This document shows, in pieces, positions 56,475-64,000 of a stretch of 64,000 bases of DNA (position 1 is the first letter of the stretch; each line of letters opens with the position of its first letter). This DNA is from Caldicellulosiruptoraceae bacterium PP1. GTDB taxonomy: Bacteria; Bacillota; Thermoanaerobacteria; Caldicellulosiruptorales; Caldicellulosiruptoraceae. The notes under the pieces are model-generated. The model was given only the letters and a program-made list of their open reading frames with translations. It ran no database searches and was not told where the DNA came from. Location of the stretch: the NCBI GenBank assembly GCA_041320695.1, contig JBGGOQ010000001.1:434001-498000 (forward strand). Direction: 5' to 3'. Position numbers and translations under genes: made by a program.

Positions 56475-57028
56475 AATTTTCTTACACCTCCGTATAAATT
56501 TGCTAAACCTTCATTTATTTCTTTTTTAATAAATTCAATAACTATCGGAATATTTAAAGGTACTTGCTCACCTAATACTTTTTTTAAATCAATTGTTGAA
56601 AAACTAAAGTTTTTGTCATTATAATAATGCTTATAAATTAAATCAATATTGTTATTTGAAACCAAAATTGTAATAATAGTATCTGTTATATTTCCAATTG
56701 GTGGCCTATCTATATGAGAATACTTCATCCAAATACTAACACATGTATGTCCTTTTTCTGATTCAATTTTAATATCTCCACCACAATCATTTGCTACCTG
56801 TTTTATTAATGGTAAACCTAAGCCAACTCTTCGTGTTTTCCTTGAAGTATAAAAAGGATCTAAAACATGCTTTATTTTATCTTTAGGAATACCACATCCG
56901 TTATCTATTATATTTATCTTTAATATATCACTGACTGTATCTTCATAAATTTCAATTTCTATAATGCTTGCACCAGCAGAAATAGAATTTTCAACAATAT
57001 CAAGAATATTTAATGATAATTCATTCAT
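56471..57028 (-). CDS. Stand-alone histidine-kinase-like ATPase domain in the hydrogenase operon
   Basis: A 185-residue protein with the GHKL-ATPase boxes: NILDIVENSISAGAS (N box, residue 6 onward), IIDNGCGIPKDKI (G1) and RRVGLGLPLIKQVA (G2). There is no dimerisation/phospho-acceptor domain and no sensor, so it is not a normal histidine kinase. The last 80 residues are of unknown fold. It lies between hydC and hydD in comparable clostridial operons. A regulatory ATPase or anti-sigma-like role is possible; none is shown by the sequence. Confidence 0.85.
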   Translation of the reverse strand: MNELSLNILDIVENSISAGASIIEIEIYEDTVSDILKINIIDNGCGIPKDKIKHVLDPFYTSRKTRRVGLGLPLIKQVANDCGGDIKIESEKGHTCVSIWMKYSHIDRPPIGNITDTIITILVSNNNIDLIYKHYYNDKNFSFSTIDLKKVLGEQVPLNIPIVIEFIKKEINEGLANLYGGVRKL

Positions 57029-57030
57029 AA

Positions 57031-57513
57031 TTAATATTTTGCTAAAATACCATCAAGATCTTCAGGTACTAACTTCCCATAGACAGTATTATCAATAACA
57101 AGAACTGGTGCAAGACCGCAAGCACCCAAGCATCTTGTAGCTTCAATTGAGAATTTTCCATCCGGAGTTGTTTCACCAACGTCAATTTTAAGCTTTTCTT
57201 TTAATCTATCTAATAGTTTATCTGCACCTTTAACATAACATGCTGTACCCATACAAATACTGATTTTATGGTCTCCTGTTGGTTTTAAAGTAAATCTTGT
57301 ATAAAAGGTGGCAACACCATATACTTCGGCCATTGGTATATTTAATCCTAATGCTATTCTTTTTTGAACTTCATAAGGTAAATAACCAAAAAGCTCTTGT
57401 GCTTCATGTAGAACAGGGATCAGTGCTCCCTTTCTATTTTTATTTTTTTCAATTATTTCGTCTAATTTTTTAAAATTTTCTTCTGTTAGGTTTTTTCCTT
57501 GGCAACAGCTCAT
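57031..57513 (-). CDS. hydC: Hydrogenase [2Fe-2S] subunit HydC (NuoE-like)
   Basis: The 24-kDa NuoE-type electron carrier of the complex. The four cluster cysteines are in CMGTACYVKGA and ATRCLGACGLAP (about residues 84-128). Family blocks ALIPVLHEAQELFGYLP and MAEVYGVATFYTRF precede them. The length is 160. It is the first gene of the structural hydrogenase cluster, 54 bases downstream of a candidate Rex-controlled promoter. Confidence 0.95.
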   Translation of the reverse strand: MSCCQGKNLTEENFKKLDEIIEKNKNRKGALIPVLHEAQELFGYLPYEVQKRIALGLNIPMAEVYGVATFYTRFTLKPTGDHKISICMGTACYVKGADKLLDRLKEKLKIDVGETTPDGKFSIEATRCLGACGLAPVLVIDNTVYGKLVPEDLDGILAKY

Positions 57514-57567
57514 CCTTTATTCCCCTTTCTATATTGTTATAAAATTAACATTCATGATTAAAAGACA

Positions 57568-57604
57568 TCGTTATTATTGTAACATAGTTTAAAGAGTAAA
57601 TAAA
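57568..57604 (-). promoter_or_regulatory. Candidate Rex operator and promoter of hydC
   Basis: On the minus strand ATGTTACAATAATAACGA (57568-57585) matches the clostridial Rex pattern TTGTTAANNNNTTAACAA at 10 of 14 fixed positions. A TACAAT -10 box (57576-57581) lies inside it, with only a weak TTTATT at the -35 position 17 bases upstream. A TTGTTAA half site lies at 57612-57618. Rex senses NADH/NAD ratio and is a known hydrogenase regulator in Firmicutes. Confidence 0.6.
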
Positions 57605-57624
57605 TATTTTTTTAACAAAATAGT

Positions 57625-58311
57625 TTAAAAAAATATTGTATACAGTATACTACTGTCAATAAAATTAACCCTCTCATTTATTTCCCATAACCTATGTGCA
57701 TCAGAAGACTTAAAAATCAATGAATCTTTTTTAATAAAATTCTTAACGTCTATTTCTTGGTTATGAGATATTTCAAAAATATTATTTAATAGAATATATT
57801 CTGGAATCGAACCTAACCTTCCTATTAATCCATAAGATTCTCGATTTATATGAGCTGGAATAAAAAGCATATCAAAAAAATTTGAAATATTAAATAACTC
57901 ATCAATTGAAACATCTAATGGCTGTAAAAGTAAATCATTATACTCGTACAAGATATTATCTTGTTCATCAACAATGAATTGATTACCATATATTTCTTTA
58001 TGATTAGGAATTTTTTTTAGTTTACTATCTAATAAATCTTGAAACTCGTTAATTATTGATATATCCTTAAAATATAATAGAACATGTATCTCCTCTTGAG
58101 TCTCTATTTCAACACCTGGAATGAAAATAATATCCATCTTTTTTGCAGTATTTATAAAGCTATCTAAATTTATTGTGGAGTTATGATCTGTTATAGAAAT
58201 AACATCAAGACCTTTAATTTTGCACATATTTATTACATTATTAGGTGTCATATCATCATCAGCACAAGGTGATAAACATGAATGTATGTGTAGATCATAG
58301 CTAAGCTGCAT
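57625..58311 (-). CDS. PHP-domain metal-dependent phosphoesterase
   Basis: A 228-residue PHP protein with DLHIHSCLSPCADDDM (residues 6-21), DVISITDHNST, PGVEIETQEEIHVL and a C-terminal FKSSDAH, the metal-ligand set of the PHP superfamily. Related proteins act on phosphorylated nucleotides or small molecules. The ATG at 58311 follows GAGGA by eight bases and starts one base after the DRTGG gene stop. It is the last gene of the putative signalling module before the hydrogenase promoter; the substrate is unknown. Confidence 0.88.
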   Translation of the reverse strand: MQLSYDLHIHSCLSPCADDDMTPNNVINMCKIKGLDVISITDHNSTINLDSFINTAKKMDIIFIPGVEIETQEEIHVLLYFKDISIINEFQDLLDSKLKKIPNHKEIYGNQFIVDEQDNILYEYNDLLLQPLDVSIDELFNISNFFDMLFIPAHINRESYGLIGRLGSIPEYILLNNIFEISHNQEIDVKNFIKKDSLIFKSSDAHRLWEINERVNFIDSSILYTIFF

Positions 58312-58312
58312 C

Positions 58313-58642
58313 TTACAAATCCTCATTCTTTATCAATAATTTAATTGCCTGAAAATGATCTAAATTAGTAGTATAAATAGGAATATTTTCTTGTATTGAT
58401 TTTGTTAGAAGATTATTATCAGGTTTTATCCCTGATGTAATGAGAATTACTTTTACTTCTCTTAATACAGCAACTGCACAAACATTAATATTATTTTGCA
58501 TTGTTAGCCACAGGCTGTCTTCTTTTAATTGAGAAATAGCAAGCGATAAGACATCACCTATGTAGATATTTCTAAAAGATAAATCAGTTTCAATTCCATT
58601 TTCTAACTCAAAATATTTTTTTAAATTAGATATTGAAATCAT
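58313..58642 (-). CDS. DRTGG-domain protein (second copy)
   Basis: A 109-residue single-domain protein with a DRTGG-like fold: IYIGDVLSLAISQLKEDSLWLT followed by AVAVLREVKVILITSGIKP and a terminal AIKLLI helix. It appears to be a paralogue of the 115-residue protein at 60411-60758. DRTGG domains are found linked to CBS and HPr-kinase proteins and are presumed ligand binders. It overlaps the HymB-like gene by four bases. Confidence 0.78.
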   Translation of the reverse strand: MISISNLKKYFELENGIETDLSFRNIYIGDVLSLAISQLKEDSLWLTMQNNINVCAVAVLREVKVILITSGIKPDNNLLTKSIQENIPIYTTNLDHFQAIKLLIKNEDL

Positions 58643-59961
58643 TCTTTCTCCTCACTTTCTAAAGATGGAGGTAATTTATTAGATAATTCAAGCATTTTAT
58701 TTGCTAATTGTTTTATACTCTCTCTTAAAATAAATATACAATCAGTATCATTTGCTTGTCCTCTTACAATATCTTCAGCTAAAGATTTACATGTTGGTGA
58801 ACCACATGCTCCACAATCAAGCCCTGGTAGTATTTTAACTATTTCATTTGCTTTTTCATATTTTTTCATTGCTTCTACAATATCTGAATCAAGCTCCAAC
58901 ACTGGATTTGAGAAAATTTTCTTTTCAAATAAATAATTATTATAATTTATATTATTATAATATATATTAGAAGATTTTTCCTTTTTATACTTAGAGGATA
59001 ATGCTTTTATTCTATTTTTGGCAACAAAAGAATTTTCTACAGTTAATGGTCCACCTACACATCCACCAATACATGCAAGCCCTTCAAAATATTTAATATC
59101 TTCCATTTTTCCATTTTCAATCTCTTCTAATACCTTCAAAACATTATGTATTCCATCTACATTAACATATTCATCAATACCTAAAGCTAAACTTTCACCG
59201 CCTGAAGCTGCCCATAATATACCTGTTGGATTTGCATCTGATATTTTATTTTCAATACTTTCGCTTTTTTTCATAAGATTTCGCATTTTAAGGTAAATAT
59301 CTTTAATTGCAATAACTCCATCAACATAAGATTTGTTAAATCCTATTGGATTCTTTATATATGTCATCTTTGCAGCACAAGGTGAAATAAAAAATACACC
59401 AATATCATTTATCTTTATATTTTTAGTTTGTGATATATACTCTTTTGAAATCCTAGCAGCTAATTCCATTGGTGAAGATAATGGTAAAATATTTTCAATT
59501 AAATTAGGAAATTTAATTTGTATTAATCTTACAACAGCAGGACAAGCTGAAGAAATTATTGGCATTTTAATATGATTACTTTTAATTATTTCTCTTGTCC
59601 AAAGCGATACAATTTCTGCTGCGATGGCAACTTCGAAAACATAATCAAAACCAAGGCTATATAATGAATGAATAATTTTATTTATATCCTTTTCTTTAAA
59701 TTGAGAATATATAGTGGGTGCTGGTAAGGCTATCTTAAACTTAAATTTATTTATCTCATCTAAACTATTTGTTATAGCAACTTTGGCATGGTAAGGGCAA
59801 ACCTTAATACATTCACCACAATCAATACATCTTTCTTCAATAATTTGTGCCTTACCATTTCTTACTCTAATAGCTTCGGTCGGACATCTTTTTATACAAT
59901 TGGTGCACCCCATACATTTCTCTTTATCTAATGTTATTGAGTGAAAATAGTTGTTTGACAT
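58639..59961 (-). CDS. HymB-like iron-sulfur protein with a non-canonical [FeFe]-hydrogenase-like domain
   Basis: A 440-residue protein. Two ferredoxin clusters start it (CMGCTNCIKRCP and CIDCGECIKVCP, residues 16-56), then a hydrogenase-like core with SSACPAV, SPCAAK and ACIGGCVGG replacing TSCxPxW, MPCxxK and CxxGCxxGG, and a C-terminal Fe-S domain (DCGACGSPTCKSLAEDIVRG with a later cysteine near 415). The cysteines needed to hold a cubane are kept, but surrounding catalytic residues differ. Such proteins are regarded as sensory or accessory. It sits between RsbW-like and DRTGG genes. Confidence 0.85.
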   Translation of the reverse strand: MSNNYFHSITLDKEKCMGCTNCIKRCPTEAIRVRNGKAQIIEERCIDCGECIKVCPYHAKVAITNSLDEINKFKFKIALPAPTIYSQFKEKDINKIIHSLYSLGFDYVFEVAIAAEIVSLWTREIIKSNHIKMPIISSACPAVVRLIQIKFPNLIENILPLSSPMELAARISKEYISQTKNIKINDIGVFFISPCAAKMTYIKNPIGFNKSYVDGVIAIKDIYLKMRNLMKKSESIENKISDANPTGILWAASGGESLALGIDEYVNVDGIHNVLKVLEEIENGKMEDIKYFEGLACIGGCVGGPLTVENSFVAKNRIKALSSKYKKEKSSNIYYNNINYNNYLFEKKIFSNPVLELDSDIVEAMKKYEKANEIVKILPGLDCGACGSPTCKSLAEDIVRGQANDTDCIFILRESIKQLANKMLELSNKLPPSLESEEKE

Positions 59962-59990
59962 TTAAGTCACTTCCTATTCTAAGAAAAAAT

Positions 59991-60404
59991 TTATTCATTT
60001 AAAACAATCATCTTTACAATAGTGTGATCAGATGATGTTATGTTAAAGTAATCAGAATATTTCTTCATATTGGGAAGTCCCATACCAGCACCAAATCCTA
60101 AGTTCCTTATATCTTCTGGCGCTGTTGAATATCCTTCTGTCATAGCAAGTTCTAAATCTAAAATTCCTGGTCCATAGTCTCGGGCAGTTATTTCTACCTG
60201 TTCCTTTGATATCTTAGCAATTATTTTTCCACCAACAGAATGTATTACAATATTCATCTCTGCTTCATAAGTAATTATTGCTACTTTTTTTATTATTTCT
60301 GGATTGAATCCTAATTTTTTTAATGTGTCTTTTATTTTACTTGAAGCTTCACCAGCACTAAAAAAGTCACCTGCTTTAACGTCATATTCTAAAACTAGCT
60401 CCAT
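59991..60404 (-). CDS. RsbW-like anti-sigma/serine kinase ATPase
   Basis: A 137-residue GHKL-type ATPase of the RsbW/SpoIIAB kind: AIITYEAEMNIVIHS is the N box (about residue 42), ARDYGPGILDLE the G1 box and GFGAGMGLPNMKK the G2 box. The N-terminus EYDVKAGDFFSAGEASSKIK resembles the RsbT/RsbW start. No anti-anti-sigma partner (RsbV/SpoIIAA) is in the neighbourhood. It lies between the two genes for DRTGG and HymB-like proteins, and its ribosome site falls in the last codons of the former. Confidence 0.87.
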   Translation of the reverse strand: MELVLEYDVKAGDFFSAGEASSKIKDTLKKLGFNPEIIKKVAIITYEAEMNIVIHSVGGKIIAKISKEQVEITARDYGPGILDLELAMTEGYSTAPEDIRNLGFGAGMGLPNMKKYSDYFNITSSDHTIVKMIVLNE

Positions 60405-60410
60405 TATGTA

Positions 60411-60758
60411 TCATTCCTCTCTACCTAACCCATTAAAATATAGAATTCCACATGCTTTAAATAACGGATAGTCAGTACTAAGTATAGCTATATCTTTTTC
60501 ACGGGCTAATTTAATCATATCAAATGTGGGTTCTTTGCCTCTAACAATAACAATTGCTCTTATATCCATTACTTCAGCCGTTCGAACAACTTGTGGATTA
60601 ATCAATCCTGTTAATAATATTACTTTTTCCTTCACAAAAGCTAAAACATCGCTCATTAAATCACTGCCACATGCATTTAAGAATTCTTCATTAAGCAAAT
60701 GTTCATTTTCATAAAAGGTTTTACAATTAAGTAATCTCTTAATTTCATATAATTTCAT
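60411..60758 (-). CDS. DRTGG-domain protein (first copy)
   Basis: A 115-residue protein with VKEKVILLTGLINPQVVRTAEVMDIRAIVIVRGKEP and a DYPLFKACGILY end (described here in parts). The DRTGG fold is a presumed small-ligand-binding domain. GGAGG precedes the ATG. It lies 15 bases after tlyA and begins the five-gene module that precedes the hydrogenase genes. It is longer and better conserved-looking than the second copy at 58313. Confidence 0.8.
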   Translation of the reverse strand: MKLYEIKRLLNCKTFYENEHLLNEEFLNACGSDLMSDVLAFVKEKVILLTGLINPQVVRTAEVMDIRAIVIVRGKEPTFDMIKLAREKDIAILSTDYPLFKACGILYFNGLGREE

Positions 60759-60773
60759 ATAAAAACCTCCAAA

Positions 60774-61574
60774 TTAATTATTCAACTCATTAAAAGCATT
60801 GTTAACAATTTGTTCAATATATTCAAAGTCCAAATAAGTTTCACTTTTTTCTTTTTCAATATAAAGTAAATATTCAATATTGCCTTCTGGACCTTTTATA
60901 GGTGAGTGTGTTAGTCCTTTTGTAGAAAAACCTAAATCCAAATAATGAGATACAATTTCATTGATTATTCTTACATGAATTTTTTTATCCCTAACTACAC
61001 CTTTTTTACCTACTTCTTCTTTGCCAGCTTCAAATTGAGGTTTTATTAATAAAATAGCTATTCCGTTTTCTTTTAAAAATTCATTAATCTTTTGTGAAAT
61101 TAACTTAAGTGAAATAAAAGATACATCGCAGACAATCAAGTCAATTTCATCATTTATTTCTTCCCTTTGAAGATACCTAATATTTTTTCTTTCTATGCAT
61201 ACAATATTTGGCATATTCCTTAGTTTCCAAGAAAATTGACCATAGCCAACATCAATTGCATATACTTTTTTAATGCCATTTAGAACTAAACAATCTGTAA
61301 AACCACCAGTAGAAGCACCAATATCCATTGCTATTAAACCTTTTACATCAATATTAAAAAAACTAATAGCTTTTTCTAACTTATATCCACCACGGCTAAC
61401 ATACTTTAATCCTTCCTTAATGATTATTTCAGCATCTTCATCAACTTTCTCTCCAGGTTTATCTATTCGTTGTCCATTTACGTATACATTCCCAGATAAA
61501 ATTAATGCTTTTGCCCTTTCTCTTGAGTCAATCAAACCTTTCTCAAATATTAAAGTATCGATCCTTTTTTTCAA
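60774..61574 (-). CDS. tlyA: TlyA-family rRNA 2'-O-methyltransferase/hemolysin-like protein
   Basis: An S4 RNA-binding domain (residues about 1-65, with RAKALILSGNVYVNGQ) is followed by an FtsJ-like SAM methyltransferase domain (MDIGASTGGFTDCLV near 85, DLIVCDVSFISLKLI near 147). TlyA methylates rRNA in mycobacteria; the target here is assumed by analogy. The start is a TTG overlapping the dxs stop by four bases. dxs-tlyA is a conserved pair, normally followed by nadK, which is not the case here. Confidence 0.94.
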   Translation of the reverse strand: MKKRIDTLIFEKGLIDSRERAKALILSGNVYVNGQRIDKPGEKVDEDAEIIIKEGLKYVSRGGYKLEKAISFFNIDVKGLIAMDIGASTGGFTDCLVLNGIKKVYAIDVGYGQFSWKLRNMPNIVCIERKNIRYLQREEINDEIDLIVCDVSFISLKLISQKINEFLKENGIAILLIKPQFEAGKEEVGKKGVVRDKKIHVRIINEIVSHYLDLGFSTKGLTHSPIKGPEGNIEYLLYIEKEKSETYLDFEYIEQIVNNAFNELNN

Positions 61575-63421
61575 TTTTGATTCATCTCCAAAATAATTCT
61601 TTTTAAATTATCATAATCTAAATTTATTAATCTATATATTTCTTCAACATTGCCATGTGGCTGGAAATTATCTGGTATTGCAACATGTTTAATTGGTTTG
61701 TAAATCCCTTTTTCAATACACATCGATTTTATTCTATCTCCAATACCACCAATAATGCTATTATCTTCAACAATTAATATTTTTTCATATTTTTTTATTA
61801 AATCAAAAATAGCCTCATCAATAGGTTTTAAAAATCTAATATTTACTAATGTCCAATCTAAATTTTCATTTTTGATAATATTATATAATATTGAGACATG
61901 TTTTCCTAATGAAATAATTAGTCCATTGCAGCCATAATTAATTATTTCGCACTTGCCAAACTCAATTTTACTACAAATACCAATCTTATTACTATATCCT
62001 CTTGGATATCGTATTGCTAAAGGACCATTTTTATAATTATTTGCAAAATGTAACATGTATTTAAATTCATCAGTATCTTTTGGTGCAATTATAGTCATAT
62101 TTGGGATTAATGATAAATATGATATATCAAAACTGCCATGATGCGTCTCACCATCTTCACCTACAATACCAGCCCTATCTATGCAGAATGTAACATTTAA
62201 ATTTTGTATACAAACATCGTGAATTATTTGGTCAAAAGATCTTTGTAAAAAGGTTGAATATATTGCAACAAAAGGTTTCATCCCTTCTTTTGCCAAAGCA
62301 GCAGCAAAGGTTACTGCATGCTCTTCAGCTATACCAACATCAAAAAATCGTTGTGGATGGATATGTGCAAACTTGTCTAATCCAGTTCCTTCAGGCATAG
62401 CAGCAGTTATTGCTACTATTTTATCGTTTTCTTTAGCTAAATCAATTAATGTATTTCCTAAAACTGTTGAATAAGTTTTATGATTAGTTTGGTTATAATG
62501 ATTACCTGTTTCAATATCAAATGGAGGGACACCATGGTATTTTTCTGGATACATCTCAGCATGTTGATATCCTTTTCCTTTTTGTGTAACTACATGAATA
62601 AGAACAGGTTTTTCGATTTCTTTCACTATTTCAAATATTTCAATAAGTTTCGAAATATTATGTCCATCAATAGGTCCATAATATTCAAAACCCATTGCCT
62701 CAAAAAAAGTACCTGGTAAGAATAAATATCTAATACCACCCTTTATTTTATGAAATAAGTCTGCTAAGCTCTTTCCAGCGAATGGAATTCTTAACAAAAC
62801 ATTATCTGTTAATTTTTTAATTTTGAAATATCTTCTTCTTGTTCTTATTAAATTTAAATACCTCGAAATAGCTCCAACATTTTTAGATATTGACATTTGA
62901 TTATCATTAAGAATAATAATTAATTTCCCATCGTATCTGCCAGCATTGTTCAAGCCCTCATATGCTAATCCACCTGTTAAAGCTCCATCTCCAATAACTG
63001 CAATTACATTATAATCCTTATTTTGCAAATCTCGAGCTATTGAAAAGCCTAATGCAACTGAAATAGAAGTAGAACTATGTCCAGTATCAAAATGGTCATA
63101 TACACTTTCCTTGCTTTTAGGAAATCCACTTAATCCTCCAAATTTTCTAAGCGTATTAAACTTATCTTTTCTACCTGTTAAAATTTTGTAAATATATGAC
63201 TGATGTCCAACATCCCAAACAATTTTATCTTTAGGTGGATTAAAAACATATAAAAGTGCAAGTGTAAGTTCAACTACACCAAGGTTTGCAGCTAAATGTC
63301 CTCCAGTTACTGAAACATTTTTTATTATGAAATCTCTTATATCATCTGATAATTTATTTAGATCATTTGTGCTTAAATTTTTTAGTTGTTGTGGATTATC
63401 TATTTTATCTAACAAACTCAA
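61571..63421 (-). CDS. dxs: 1-deoxy-D-xylulose-5-phosphate synthase
   Basis: It condenses pyruvate and glyceraldehyde 3-phosphate with thiamine diphosphate to start the MEP isoprenoid pathway. GDGALTGGLAYEGLNNAG near 143 is the cofactor motif; IDRAGIVGEDGETHHGSFD and the HVVTQKGKGY segment are typical. The length of 616 is normal. The start is a TTG preceded by AAGGGA. ispH at 32.6 kb is the last enzyme of the same pathway. Confidence 0.96.
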   Translation of the reverse strand: MSLLDKIDNPQQLKNLSTNDLNKLSDDIRDFIIKNVSVTGGHLAANLGVVELTLALLYVFNPPKDKIVWDVGHQSYIYKILTGRKDKFNTLRKFGGLSGFPKSKESVYDHFDTGHSSTSISVALGFSIARDLQNKDYNVIAVIGDGALTGGLAYEGLNNAGRYDGKLIIILNDNQMSISKNVGAISRYLNLIRTRRRYFKIKKLTDNVLLRIPFAGKSLADLFHKIKGGIRYLFLPGTFFEAMGFEYYGPIDGHNISKLIEIFEIVKEIEKPVLIHVVTQKGKGYQHAEMYPEKYHGVPPFDIETGNHYNQTNHKTYSTVLGNTLIDLAKENDKIVAITAAMPEGTGLDKFAHIHPQRFFDVGIAEEHAVTFAAALAKEGMKPFVAIYSTFLQRSFDQIIHDVCIQNLNVTFCIDRAGIVGEDGETHHGSFDISYLSLIPNMTIIAPKDTDEFKYMLHFANNYKNGPLAIRYPRGYSNKIGICSKIEFGKCEIINYGCNGLIISLGKHVSILYNIIKNENLDWTLVNIRFLKPIDEAIFDLIKKYEKILIVEDNSIIGGIGDRIKSMCIEKGIYKPIKHVAIPDNFQPHGNVEEIYRLINLDYDNLKRIILEMNQN

Positions 63422-63446
63422 CTGTATCCCTTCTTGCTTAATTAAT

Positions 63447-63986
63447 TTATTTTATAAAAATGCTAATAATGCTTCCAACAATTTTTACTATCTCATGGCT
63501 TTTTGATATAGCAAAGTATTTCCCAATAGATTTACCAGATATAGTCACTGCAGCTACTGATGCAGTTAATAATATAGAAAAAAGTACTATATTAATATTA
63601 TTATTTTTTGAAATAAAAAATACAATACCAGCTGATATAGAACCGCTTAATATGCCACAAACATCACCTATTACATCATTACATATTGATGATACTTTAC
63701 TTGCATTTTTTATTAACCATATTGAATTTTTTGCACCTTTAACCTTCTTTGAGGCCATTGAATGAAAAGGTATTTCGTTTGCAGCTGTTACAGCTATCCC
63801 AATTATATCAAATAGTATACCAATAATAATAACAATAATTAAGCTAACAAATGAAACAAAAATAGATAATTTATTAGTGACAATTGCTGAAATGTAATTA
63901 AGAGCAGCAGATATTAAAAAGGATATAATAAAAAGAGTTATAACCCAGGTTGTATATTTATTATTTTTACCATTTTTTCTACTCAT
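63447..63986 (-). CDS. CorB-annotated type integral membrane protein
   Basis: A 179-residue protein with four or so hydrophobic segments and a polar central block AANEIPFHSMASKKVKGAKNSIWLIKNASKVSSICNDVIGDVCG (cited in parts). This matches proteins beside dxs in Thermoanaerobacter-like genomes that carry the label Mg/Co transporter CorB; they have only the transmembrane part and no CBS domains. The function is not established. The ribosome site AGGATAAA is at the window edge. It lies 25 bases before dxs. Confidence 0.7.
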   Translation of the reverse strand: MSRKNGKNNKYTTWVITLFIISFLISAALNYISAIVTNKLSIFVSFVSLIIVIIIGILFDIIGIAVTAANEIPFHSMASKKVKGAKNSIWLIKNASKVSSICNDVIGDVCGILSGSISAGIVFFISKNNNINIVLFSILLTASVAAVTISGKSIGKYFAISKSHEIVKIVGSIISIFIK

Positions 63987-64000
63987 CTGATATTTATCCT

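Noticed and set aside
57638-57650. Palindrome GTATACAGTATAC behind the PHP gene as a terminator
   Set aside because: The centre leaves too short a loop for the full stem, the stem is weak, and it overlaps the end of the coding sequence; not supported as a terminator.

Overview
The window is a strongly AT-rich stretch of a bacterial chromosome from an anaerobic, endospore-forming, low-GC Firmicute of the class Clostridia. The evidence is spo0A, spoIVB and a SpoVB-like flippase, the clostridial IspH-ribosomal protein S1 fusion, a trimeric NAD-linked [FeFe] hydrogenase operon with its associated signalling genes, and frequent TTG starts behind strong Shine-Dalgarno sequences. The hydrogenase/DRTGG arrangement recalls Thermoanaerobacterales-type genomes, but the exact genus cannot be fixed by eye. 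No rRNA, tRNA, CRISPR, prophage or insertion sequence was seen. Almost everything lies on the minus strand; the exceptions are two plus-strand gene pairs.

Layout (minus strand unless stated). 1-4041: pyrimidine operon pyrR-uraA-pyrB-pyrC (pyrC cut by the window edge) behind a near-consensus promoter and a PyrR-type attenuator. 4260-5989 (plus): a CrtQ-like glycosyltransferase and a PlsY-family acyltransferase. 5992-8346: rluD, lspA, a TraR/DksA-type protein, DUF5665. 8443-10257 (plus): mtnP-mtnA methylthioadenosine salvage. 10298-11359: aroB. 11636-22651: a long string of division and housekeeping genes (spoVB-like, proC, rnhA, DUF3866, nudF, EndoQ-like, yggS, sepF, yggT, ylmH, divIVA, ileS). 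22715-31964: spo0A, spoIVB, recN, argR, nadK, a HIT protein, alaS and an AI-2E-type permease.

32011-38390: DUF4264, RpiR-type regulator, histidine phosphatase, HutP family, aroH, cmk, plsC, ispH-S1, a PRC-barrel-like protein and a 53-residue protein. 38489-40196: speE-speB. 40271-52366: the cell-shape and division block maf-mreB-mreC-mreD-mrdA-minC-minD-minE-rodA-mgsA followed by steA, steB, a glycosyltransferase and an MraY-like transferase. 52531-60758: hydrogenase hydC-(ATPase)-hydD-hydB-hydA preceded by a five-gene putative redox-signalling module (DRTGG, RsbW-like ATPase, HymB-like Fe-S protein, DRTGG, PHP). 60774-63986: dxs-tlyA and a CorB-annotated type membrane protein.

How it fits together. 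The mre/mrd/rod and min genes set rod shape and division-site position, and the steA/steB/glycosyltransferase/MraY-like quartet and sepF/divIVA cluster belong to the same envelope theme. mtnP-mtnA can recycle the methylthioadenosine released by SpeE. The hydrogenase consumes NADH and reduced ferredoxin; its promoter carries a candidate Rex operator, and the upstream module looks like a dedicated sensing unit, which is the best candidate here for an undescribed system. The usual clostridial order dxs-tlyA-nadK-argR-recN-spoIVB-spo0A is split by about 33 kb. Starts were re-chosen from Shine-Dalgarno spacing where the longest reading frame was clearly too long.
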